A stretch of DNA of 9,462 nt from Streptosporangiaceae bacterium. GTDB taxonomy: Bacteria > Actinomycetota > Actinomycetes > Streptosporangiales > Streptosporangiaceae. The first letter of the stretch is position 1, and every line of letters begins with the position of its first letter. A model generated the notes under the pieces. That model ran no database searches. It was not told where the DNA came from and worked only from the letters and a program-made list of their open reading frames with translations. The stretch covers positions 1 through 9,462 of the forward strand of contig JASIJN010000319.1 in assembly GCA_030050125.1 (NCBI GenBank), read 5' to 3'. This document shows positions 1 through 4,371 of this stretch, piece by piece. Both the position numbers and the translations under genes were made by a program.

Positions 1-2
1 CC

Positions 3-659
3 GTGGACGCCCACCTCAGCCACTGCTACGACTGCCGCGAAGAACTCGCTGGTCTCGCCGGGCTGCCTGCCCTGCTCGGGCGGGTGCCGCGAGAGGATGC
101 CGAGCGGCTGGCGCTCGGCACCGAGGAACTCGAGGAACCGCCGACCGAGCTGCTGGACTCGGTGCTGGCGCGGGTGACCGCCCGGCGCCGGGCACGCAGG
201 CACCGGGCCATCGCCGCGGCCGCGGCCGCGGCGATCATCGCGGTCGGGGGCGGCATCGCCGGCGGGGCCTTGATGACGCACAACCACAATGCCGGCGGGC
301 CAGGCACGCAGTACGTCTCCTACCTGTCCCGCGGCAGCGACCCGTCGACCCATATCACGGCGGCCGTCTACTACCAGCCGGACGGATCGGGAACCGGGAT
401 GCAGGTCCAGGTCTCGGGCATCAAGAACGGCACGCACTGCGTGTTCTGGGTGATCACCTCCAGCGGTCAGCACCTCTGGGCAGGCACCTGGACGGTCGAC
501 GCCGCACAGAGCGGCAACTGGTACTCGGCCAGGTCGTCGACGCCCATAGAGGACGTGCGCGGCTTCGACATCACCGGACCGAGCGGCGGGGCGCTGGTCA
601 CGATCCCGGCCAAGTTAGGTGACCACGCGCCCGGCACCGGCCCCGAGACCGGGCGTTGA
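3..659 (+). CDS. Membrane anti-sigma factor, zinc-finger and RskA-like outer domain (5' end missing)
   Basis: Probably binds and silences an ECF sigma factor at the inner face of the membrane, releasing it on a signal sensed outside. The first visible residues hold H4-x3-C8-x2-C11, the core of the zinc-associated anti-sigma (ZAS) domain. A charged, Arg-rich linker (about 55-68) leads into one hydrophobic Ala/Ile/Gly segment (about 69-91). The remaining roughly 125 residues look extracytoplasmic, and the stretch with MQVQVSG, HCVFWV, WAGTWTV and FDITGPSGG resembles the RskA C-terminal beta domain. The GTG at 3 is probably an internal Val codon, because the ZAS domain normally starts 10-40 residues earlier; the true start and the partner sigma gene should lie to the left of the window. 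The thioredoxin gene follows 40 nt later, so the two may be co-transcribed. Family assignment is fairly secure; the cognate sigma factor and the signal are unknown. Confidence 0.82.
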   Translation: MDAHLSHCYDCREELAGLAGLPALLGRVPREDAERLALGTEELEEPPTELLDSVLARVTARRRARRHRAIAAAAAAAIIAVGGGIAGGALMTHNHNAGGPGTQYVSYLSRGSDPSTHITAAVYYQPDGSGTGMQVQVSGIKNGTHCVFWVITSSGQHLWAGTWTVDAAQSGNWYSARSSTPIEDVRGFDITGPSGGALVTIPAKLGDHAPGTGPETGR

Positions 660-699
660 CCGCGGGAATGCGGCCGCCCACTCGCGCGCTTAGCAGGAT

Positions 700-1152
700 G
701 TGCCTCCCGGACTGATCGCTCTTGTCGCGGCCCTGGCCGTCGCGCTGGCCACCGGGCTGGCCTGGCGCCGAACCAACGGGAGGATGCGCGCGACGTCCGC
801 CGACGGCGCGCGGCCTTCAGCCGACCCGGCCGAGGCCACCGGTCCGCTGATCACCGGTGCCGAACTCGGGCTGCCACTGGGGGAGCGAGCCACGCTGGTG
901 CAGTTCTCCACCGCGTTTTGCGCCCCGTGCCGGGCCACGAGGCAGATCCTGGCCGAGGTGGCGGGGATGATCAACGGAGTGGCTCACGTGGAGATCGACG
1001 CCGAATCGCACCTCGACCTGGTCCGCCGGCTGGACATCCGCAGGACGCCCACGGTTCTGGTGGTGGGCCCGGATGGCCGGATCGCGAAGCGGGCCAGCGG
1101 CCAGCCCCGGAAGGCCGACGTGATCGCCGCGGTCGGCGAAGTCGTCGCCTAA
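700..1152 (+). CDS. Membrane-anchored thioredoxin-like protein (ThiX-like)
   Basis: A 150-residue thioredoxin-fold protein, expected to carry out thiol-disulfide exchange at the membrane. One hydrophobic N-terminal segment (about 4-22) works as an anchor, followed by a polar Ala/Pro-rich linker to about residue 48. The domain shows LVQFSTAFCAPC with the redox pair C74-A-P-C77 and the conserved cis-proline in RRTPTVLVV (P117), followed by GPDGR. An in-frame TAG at 691 leaves GTG 700 as the first possible start. The AGCAGGA before it is too close to be an ideal ribosome site, and an overlapping ATG at 698 opens only a five-codon frame, so the start is somewhat uncertain. The downstream sulfurtransferase, DUF1416 and DUF4395 genes support a role in sulfur or thiol metabolism. 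M. tuberculosis ThiX (Rv0816c), next to cysA2 and sseC2, is the likely counterpart from memory of that locus. The direct substrate is not evident. Confidence 0.87.
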   Translation: MPPGLIALVAALAVALATGLAWRRTNGRMRATSADGARPSADPAEATGPLITGAELGLPLGERATLVQFSTAFCAPCRATRQILAEVAGMINGVAHVEIDAESHLDLVRRLDIRRTPTVLVVGPDGRIAKRASGQPRKADVIAAVGEVVA

Positions 1153-1174
1153 TTCCTATTGGTCAGATCAGGAA
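1153..1174. promoter_or_regulatory. Candidate operator: TTCCT-N12-AGGAA inverted repeat
   Basis: TTCCT (1153-1157) and AGGAA (1170-1174) form a perfect 5-bp inverted repeat, centres 17 bp apart, starting directly after the thioredoxin stop codon. The stretch is clearly A/T-richer than its surroundings. It lies 10 bp upstream of the proposed -35 box, where an activator could bind. The arms are short, so chance cannot be excluded, and no specific regulator is claimed. Confidence 0.28.
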
Positions 1175-1184
1175 AGCCAAGATA

Positions 1185-1213
1185 GTGACAGCCGACCCGG
1201 CCGCGCATAGCAT
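1185..1213 (+). promoter_or_regulatory. Candidate sigma-70-type promoter for the leader-peptide/sulfur operon
   Basis: GTGACA (1185-1190) matches five of six bases of TTGACA. TAGCAT (1208-1213) matches four of six of TATAAT and fits the actinobacterial TAnnnT form. The spacer is 17 bp. The GTG at 1221 begins after 7 further bases, where transcription should start, so the transcript is predicted to be leaderless for the small ORF that follows. This is inferred from spacing and consensus only. Confidence 0.5.
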
Positions 1214-1220
1214 CGGCGTT

Positions 1221-1391
1221 GTGCGTGTCTGGACATCGGCTTCCTGCTCGACCGGGACGGCCCGGCCGCCCCGGTCCCTGCTGACCAGACGGCGCGCCGT
1301 CGACTTCTGCCGTGTGGCGACCGCACAGTGTCGCGCCTTGCCCGGCAGTGGCCAGCCTTCCGCGCCACGGCCCCGCGGCGCCGCCAGCTGA
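1221..1391 (+). CDS. Small upstream leader-peptide ORF with sulfur-gene motif
   Basis: Residues 20-38 read LLTRRRAVDFCRVATAQCR, matching the pattern LTxRxxVDLxRxxxAxCR of the short 'putative leader peptide' family found upstream of sulfur-metabolism genes in Streptomyces and relatives. With GTG 1221 as start the peptide has 56 residues and ends at TGA 1389-1391. The GTG sits 7 nt after a candidate -10 box and has no Shine-Dalgarno sequence, consistent with a leaderless transcript. An alternative GTG at 1185 has an AGGAAAG eight nt upstream, but overlaps the proposed -35 box. C30 and C37 sit in the conserved part, so ribosome progress could report cysteine supply to the downstream genes; this is inference. 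Usual family members start only a few residues before LT, so the 19-residue N-terminal part is unusual. The motif match is strong; the exact start is uncertain. Confidence 0.62.
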   Translation: MRVWTSASCSTGTARPPRSLLTRRRAVDFCRVATAQCRALPGSGQPSAPRPRGAAS

Positions 1392-1400
1392 CCTGCACGT

Positions 1401-1436
1401 CTGCCTGGCCCGCGGCGGCAAAAGCGGAGCAGGCAG
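1401..1436 (+). promoter_or_regulatory. Leader-region stem-loop A
   Basis: CTGCCTG (1401-1407) pairs perfectly with CAGGCAG (1430-1436). After a 2x2 internal loop, CCGC (1410-1413) pairs with GCGG (1424-1427), leaving the loop GGCGGCAAAA. The hairpin begins 10 nt after the leader-peptide stop, where a ribosome paused near the end of that ORF would interfere with it. No U-tract follows, so it is not an obvious classical terminator. It could be an attenuator-type or RNA-stability element. Confidence 0.42.
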
Positions 1437-1445
1437 TAGAAGCAG

Positions 1446-1488
1446 GGCGCGCCGCCGGCTCTAGGCCGGGCGAGCAGGAAGGCGCGCC
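1446..1488 (+). promoter_or_regulatory. Leader-region stem-loop B
   Basis: Two copies of the self-complementary octamer GGCGCGCC (1446-1453 and 1481-1488) can pair with each other around an inner hairpin, CCGGC (1455-1459) with GCCGG (1465-1469) and loop TCTAG. The element ends 42 nt before the AAGGGA ribosome site of the DUF4395 gene. A third GGCGCGCC lies inside the leader ORF at 1291-1298 and could compete for either arm. GC-rich DNA yields such pairings readily, so the regulatory meaning is uncertain. Apart from the leader ORF and hairpins A and B, nothing else is recognised in 1153-1544. Confidence 0.33.
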
Positions 1489-1544
1489 AGGCGGGCGCCG
1501 TGTCCATGGTTCAGCCCGCCGGTACCCCCGAAGGGACACAGCAG

Positions 1545-2000
1545 ATGGACATCGATCCGCGAGGCCCGCGTTTCGGAGCGCTGATCACCACGGTGGTCTT
1601 CGTGATTGTCCTGATCACCGGAAACGTATGGCTGCTCGCCGCGCAGGCACTGGTCTTCGCGGCGGGATCCATCTTCGGGATGCGCAATGCCCCCTACGGG
1701 CTGATCTACCGCTGGCTGGTGCGGCCGCGTCTGGGGCCGCCCAAAGAACTCGAGCCGGAGGCTCCGCCAAGGTTCTCCCAGGGCGTGGGCTTGGTGACCA
1801 GCGTGATAGGGATCATTGGGTACGCAGCGGGTATCACGCCGCTGGGGATGGCGGCCGCCTCGGCCGGCTTGCTGGCAGCGTTCCTGAACGGAGTCTTCGG
1901 GCTCTGCCTGGGCTGCGAGATGTATCTGCTCATCCGACGTATCCGGCCGGTCCGCCCATCGCTGGCGTCGGCCGAAGCTGACAAGGAGGTTTCCATATGA
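1545..2000 (+). CDS. DUF4395 family integral membrane protein
   Basis: A 151-residue protein of unknown biochemical function in a family often encoded next to thioredoxin-like and sulfurtransferase genes in actinobacteria. It begins MDIDPRGPRF, then has two close hydrophobic segments (about 11-26 and 29-45), a basic/proline loop (about 55-78), and two further segments (about 81-98 and 102-128). The family's Cys pair, CLGC (C121, C124), sits in the last segment, so it could exchange electrons or disulfides with the thioredoxin-like protein; this is inference. ATG 1545 is preferred because AAGGGA (1531-1536) lies 8 nt upstream and the protein then begins at the conserved MDIDPRGP. GTG 1500 or ATG 1506 would add 15 or 13 residues but lack a well-placed ribosome site. 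Its stop overlaps the next start (ATGA, 1997-2000), indicating translational coupling. Confidence 0.85.
   Translation: MDIDPRGPRFGALITTVVFVIVLITGNVWLLAAQALVFAAGSIFGMRNAPYGLIYRWLVRPRLGPPKELEPEAPPRFSQGVGLVTSVIGIIGYAAGITPLGMAAASAGLLAAFLNGVFGLCLGCEMYLLIRRIRPVRPSLASAEADKEVSI
1983..1990 (+). promoter_or_regulatory. Consensus ribosome binding site of the sulfurtransferase gene
   Basis: AAGGAGGT is a full match to the anti-Shine-Dalgarno partner, 6 nt before ATG 1997 and inside the end of the DUF4395 gene. It is by far the strongest ribosome site in the window and fixes the sulfurtransferase start. It suggests high translation of that gene independent of coupling. Confidence 0.85.
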
Positions 2001-2839
2001 GCCGCTCTGACGTCCTGGTGGACGCCGATTGGGTCGAGGCCCATGGCGGTGACCCGGGCGTGGTCCTGGTCGAGGTCGACGAGGACACCAGCGCCTACGG
2101 CAAGGGTCACATCCGCAACGCCGTCAAGATCGACTGGAAGAAGGATCTGCAGGACCCGGTGCGCCGCGACTTCGTGGACCGGGCCGGATTCGAGGCCTTG
2201 CTCTCCGAGCGCGGCATCGGCAACGACGACACGGTCATCCTCTACGGCGGCAACAACAACTGGTTCGCCGCCTACGCGTACTGGTACTTCAAGCTCTACG
2301 GCCACAACAACGTCAAGCTGCTCGACGGCGGCCGGAAGAAGTGGGAGCTGGAGTCCCGCGAGCTGGTGACCGAGGTGCCGCGGCGCGCGGCGACGAGCTA
2401 CCACGCGCAGGAGCAGGACCAGGCCATCCGCGCGTTCCGCGACGAGGTGGTCGCCGCCATCGGCAACAAGAACCTGGTCGACGTGCGCTCGCCCGACGAG
2501 TTCGCCGGCCGGCTGCTCGCCCCGGCCCACCTGCCGCAGGAGCAGGCCCAGCGCGGCGGCCACGTCCCGTCGGCCAAGAACGTGCCGTGGTCCAAGGCTG
2601 CGGAAGAGGACGGAACGTTCAAGTCGGACGACGCGCTTCGCGCGCTCTATGGCGACGAGGCGGGGCTGGACTTCAGCAAGGACACGATCGCCTACTGCCG
2701 GATCGGCGAGCGCTCGGCGCACACCTGGTTCGTGCTGCACGAGCTGCTGGGCCAGCCGAACGTGAAGAACTACGACGGGTCGTGGACCGAGTACGGCTCG
2801 CTCGTCGGGGTTCCGATCGAGCTCGGGGACGCCAGGTGA
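1997..2839 (+). CDS. Thiosulfate sulfurtransferase (two-domain rhodanese, CysA2/CysA3-like)
   Basis: A 280-residue tandem-rhodanese enzyme expected to move sulfane sulfur from thiosulfate or 3-mercaptopyruvate to cyanide or thiol acceptors in the cytoplasm. The N-terminal domain (about 1-125) carries rhodanese landmarks (GHIRNAVKIDW, ILYGGNNNWFAAYAYW, LLDGGRKKW) but no catalytic cysteine, as usual for the inactive first domain. The C-terminal domain (about 140-280) has LVDVRSPDEF, GHVPSAKNVPW and the active loop C234-R-I-G-E-R-S, then HTWFVL and GSWTEYGS. The CRIGERS loop is characteristic of the actinobacterial CysA2/CysA3 group. Length is typical and the protein looks intact. It overlaps DUF4395 upstream (ATGA) and DUF1416 downstream (GTGA), so the three are one operon. 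Substrate preference, thiosulfate versus mercaptopyruvate, cannot be decided by reading. Confidence 0.95.
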   Translation: MSRSDVLVDADWVEAHGGDPGVVLVEVDEDTSAYGKGHIRNAVKIDWKKDLQDPVRRDFVDRAGFEALLSERGIGNDDTVILYGGNNNWFAAYAYWYFKLYGHNNVKLLDGGRKKWELESRELVTEVPRRAATSYHAQEQDQAIRAFRDEVVAAIGNKNLVDVRSPDEFAGRLLAPAHLPQEQAQRGGHVPSAKNVPWSKAAEEDGTFKSDDALRALYGDEAGLDFSKDTIAYCRIGERSAHTWFVLHELLGQPNVKNYDGSWTEYGSLVGVPIELGDAR

Positions 2840-3147
2840 GCACGGACGGCTGCGGGGCGCCGGCCGGCGGGGCGCCGGCCGGCGCGGCGAAGGACGCCGG
2901 GACCCAGGCCGTGGTGCAGGGCCGGGTAACGCGGGACGGGTCGGCGGTGGCGGTCGGCTACGCGCGGCTGCTCAACTCGGGCGGCGAGTTCGTGGCCGAG
3001 GTGCCGCTCGGGGAGGACGGCGGGTTCCGGTTTTTCGCCGCCCCGGGGTCGTGGACGCTGCGCGTGCTGGCCCCCGGCAATGTCCGGGCGGAGCGCGTGG
3101 TTTCCGCCGACATCGGCAAGATCACCGAGCTGGAGGTGGCCGTCTAG
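2836..3147 (+). CDS. sseC: DUF1416 (SseC-like) small protein
   Basis: A 103-residue protein of the DUF1416 family, known in M. tuberculosis as SseC and encoded beside CysA-type sulfurtransferases. Its biochemical role is not established. After a short N-terminus with the conserved CGAP (C6), residues about 26-103 form a small beta-sandwich of carboxypeptidase-regulatory/transthyretin type: VVQGRVTRDG, VGYARLLNSGGEFVAEVPLGEDGGFRFFAAPGSW and TLRVLAPG. The start GTG 2836 overlaps the sulfurtransferase stop in GTGA, and GGGGAC lies about 7 nt upstream. Residues 7-16 read GAPAG twice because of a 15-bp tandem duplication. The gene is last in the operon, followed 20 nt later by a strong hairpin. 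Partnership with the sulfurtransferase is inferred from conserved co-occurrence. Confidence 0.9.
   Translation: MSTDGCGAPAGGAPAGAAKDAGTQAVVQGRVTRDGSAVAVGYARLLNSGGEFVAEVPLGEDGGFRFFAAPGSWTLRVLAPGNVRAERVVSADIGKITELEVAV
2854..2883. repeat. 15-bp perfect tandem duplication in the DUF1416 gene
   Basis: GGGGCGCCGGCCGGC occurs twice head to tail (2854-2868 and 2869-2883), each copy encoding Gly-Ala-Pro-Ala-Gly. It keeps the frame and lengthens the presumably flexible N-terminal segment by five residues. It is most simply explained by replication slippage. Confidence 0.9.
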
Positions 3148-3167
3148 CCGCAGCGCGCAGGTCAGCG

Positions 3168-3200
3168 GGACGATCCCCGGCGACATGCCGGGGATCGTCC
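3168..3200 (+). terminator. Transcription terminator of the sulfur operon
   Basis: A perfect 14-bp inverted repeat (3168-3181 with 3187-3200) around the five-base loop GACAT, 20 nt after the DUF1416 stop and before the phosphate genes. No U-tract follows, common for actinobacterial terminators. Being symmetric it could also act on the opposite strand. It marks a clear operon boundary. Confidence 0.8.
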
Positions 3201-3234
3201 GCGCCTCTGCCAGAGTTTCGCAGTGTTTAACTTC

Positions 3235-3264
3235 TTGACTGCTGTTCGTCGCCTTCCAAATTAT
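3235..3264 (+). promoter_or_regulatory. Candidate promoter upstream of pstB
   Basis: TTGACT (3235-3240, five of six matches to TTGACA) and AATTAT (3259-3264, four of six to TATAAT) are 18 bp apart within an A/T-richer patch (about 3217-3300). Transcription would begin near 3271, roughly 90 nt before pstB. A second possible -10, TAGAAC (3297-3302), lies downstream of the candidate PHO box and would suit an activator-dependent promoter with no real -35 box. Confidence 0.4.
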
Positions 3265-3269
3265 CTGTT

Positions 3270-3287
3270 GTTCAACTGCTGGTTACC
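3270..3287 (+). promoter_or_regulatory. Candidate PHO box (PhoP binding site)
   Basis: GTTCAAC (3270-3276) and GGTTACC (3281-3287) are exactly 11 bp apart, matching six and five of seven positions of the Streptomyces PHO-box unit GTTCACC. The site lies ahead of a phosphate transporter operon, where PhoP control is expected, and 9 bp before the possible -10 box TAGAAC. Only two units are visible and the second is imperfect. Confidence 0.42.
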
Positions 3288-3361
3288 TTGGCCTCATAGA
3301 ACTGGTCTTGGCCGTGACCACGCGGCCCGCTCATCACCACCGTTGGGGGCAAGGCGACATC

Positions 3362-4228
3362 ATGTCGATCGAGGCTGATCCGGCGAGGTCCGGAGGTGAC
3401 GGCGTCGTCCCGGGCACCGTTACCGAGGCGTCTGAGGCCGACACCGGCTCGCAGGCCCCGGCCGCCGCGAGCGCTGATACGTCGCTGCAGGCTGTGGACC
3501 TGACGCTGAGCTTCGGGCAGCGGGCGGTCCTGTCCGGCATCACGACGAACGTGCAGAGGGGCGCCATAACCGCGCTCATCGGTCCCACCGGATCGGGCAA
3601 GTCGACGCTGCTGCGCACGTTCAACCGGATGAACGACAATGTGACCGGCTACCGGCACGACGGGGACGTGCTCCTGGACGGGCGCAGCATCTGGCACCCG
3701 GGCGTGGAGCTGATGTCGCTGCGGCGCCGGGTCGGCATGCTCTTCCAGCGGCCCAACCCGTTCCCCATGTCGATCATGGACAACGTGGTCGCCGGGGTAC
3801 GGGCGCACAAGATGGCCAGCCGGAGCAAGATGCGGGAGATCGCGCAGCAGAGGCTGACCGAGGTCGGGCTGTGGGACGCGGTCAAGAACCGGCTCAAGGA
3901 CTCGCCGTTCCGCCTGTCCGGCGGTCAGCAGCAGCTGCTCTGTCTGGCCCGCGCGCTCGCGGTCGACCCCGAGGTGCTGCTGCTCGATGAGCCCACGTCC
4001 TCGCTCGACCCGATCGCCACCGAGTCGATCGAGGCGCTCATCGGCACGCTCACCCCGAAGATCACCGTGGTCATCGTGACCCACAACCTGGCCCAGGCCC
4101 GCCGCGTCGCCGACAGCACCATCTTCCTGTACCAGGGACGGATGGTCGAGCACGGCGACACCGAGCAGGTCTTCGAGCACCCCGCACACGAGGAGACCGC
4201 GCACTACGTGGGCGGCCGCTTCGGTTAG
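3362..4228 (+). CDS. pstB: Phosphate ABC transporter ATP-binding protein PstB
   Basis: The cytoplasmic ATPase that powers the PstSCA phosphate importer. All ABC motifs are present in the 288-residue product: Walker A GPTGSGKST (74-82), followed by LLRTFNRMND as in other PstB proteins; Q-loop Q129 in MLFQRPNPFPMSI; signature LSGGQ (185-189); Walker B VLLLDEP (205-211, catalytic E210); SSLD D-loop; and switch H241 in VTHNLAQA. The first roughly 40 residues are an Ala/Ser/Glu-rich extension before the fold begins at LQAVDLTLSFG, making it about 30 residues longer than typical PstB. ATG 3362 is chosen for the AAGG 7 nt upstream; a TTG at 3308 in the same frame has no comparable site and would extend the low-complexity part further. 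It is first in the cluster, unlike the more usual pstSCAB order, and 143 nt separate it from pstS. Confidence 0.96.
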   Translation: MSIEADPARSGGDGVVPGTVTEASEADTGSQAPAAASADTSLQAVDLTLSFGQRAVLSGITTNVQRGAITALIGPTGSGKSTLLRTFNRMNDNVTGYRHDGDVLLDGRSIWHPGVELMSLRRRVGMLFQRPNPFPMSIMDNVVAGVRAHKMASRSKMREIAQQRLTEVGLWDAVKNRLKDSPFRLSGGQQQLLCLARALAVDPEVLLLDEPTSSLDPIATESIEALIGTLTPKITVVIVTHNLAQARRVADSTIFLYQGRMVEHGDTEQVFEHPAHEETAHYVGGRFG

Positions 4229-4236
4229 ACAAGACC

Positions 4237-4275
4237 CTCCCGGGCGAGAGGACCATCACTCCCCCCGCCCGGGGG
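4237..4275 (+). terminator. Hairpin after pstB, possible partial terminator or RNA-stability element
   Basis: CCCGGGCG (4239-4246) pairs perfectly with CGCCCGGG (4266-4273), extended to 10 pairs by one G-U and one C-G pair, with a 19-nt loop. It begins 8 nt after the pstB stop and has no U-tract. It may terminate part of the transcription or protect the upstream message from 3' decay. I see no promoter between it and pstS, so complete termination is unlikely unless one was missed. Confidence 0.42.
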
Positions 4276-4281
4276 CAAGAG

Positions 4282-4298
4282 CCGCGCACCGAGCGCGG
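4282..4298 (+). promoter_or_regulatory. Second hairpin in the pstB-pstS spacer
   Basis: CCGCGC (4282-4287) pairs with GCGCGG (4293-4298) around the loop ACCGA. It lies directly between the hairpin after pstB and the twin hairpins before pstS, so it belongs to one structured spacer. Individually it is short and could be chance. Confidence 0.33.
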
Positions 4299-4304
4299 AC
4301 CTCA

Positions 4305-4349
4305 TCGCACGCGCCGCGTGCGAGTCGTGTAGCGCACGCGTTAGCGTGC
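4305..4349 (+). promoter_or_regulatory. Twin hairpins with interchangeable arms before pstS
   Basis: TCGCACGC (4305-4312) pairs with GCGTGCGA (4316-4323), and GCACGC (4334-4339) pairs with GCGTGC (4344-4349). Because left arms and right arms share sequence, the second arm can instead pair with the third (GCGTGCG 4316-4322 with CGCACGC 4333-4339, 10-nt loop), so the structures exclude each other. The last hairpin ends 5 nt before the AAAAGGAG ribosome site of pstS (4355-4362). It may tune pstS expression or protect the pstS message; neither is shown. Confidence 0.45.
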
Positions 4350-4371
4350 AAAAGAAAAGGAGTATTCCCCG

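Noticed and set aside
918..1220. Extension of the leader-peptide frame upstream through the thioredoxin gene
   Set aside because: The frame is open there only because of high GC; the part before 1221 overlaps the CAPC thioredoxin gene in another frame and has no family features.
1163..1539. Several minus-strand frames across the leader region
   Set aside because: They are mutually overlapping, Arg/Ala-rich, lack ribosome sites and show no motif, whereas the + strand carries the leader-peptide motif and operon signals.
1500..1544. GTG 1500 as the DUF4395 start
   Set aside because: No well-spaced ribosome site; ATG 1545 has AAGGGA at the right distance and begins at the conserved MDIDPRGP.
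1706..2740. Minus-strand open frame opposite the sulfurtransferase
   Set aside because: Covers the well-supported DUF4395 and rhodanese genes in antisense and has no ribosome site or family features.
2341..2835. Upstream extension of the DUF1416 frame inside the sulfurtransferase gene
   Set aside because: The extension is Arg/Gly/Ala-rich shadow sequence; the family starts at the short segment with CGAP and GTG 2836 overlaps the preceding stop.
3308..3361. TTG 3308 as the pstB start
   Set aside because: Rare start codon without a ribosome site; it would also place the coding region within the likely 5' untranslated region.
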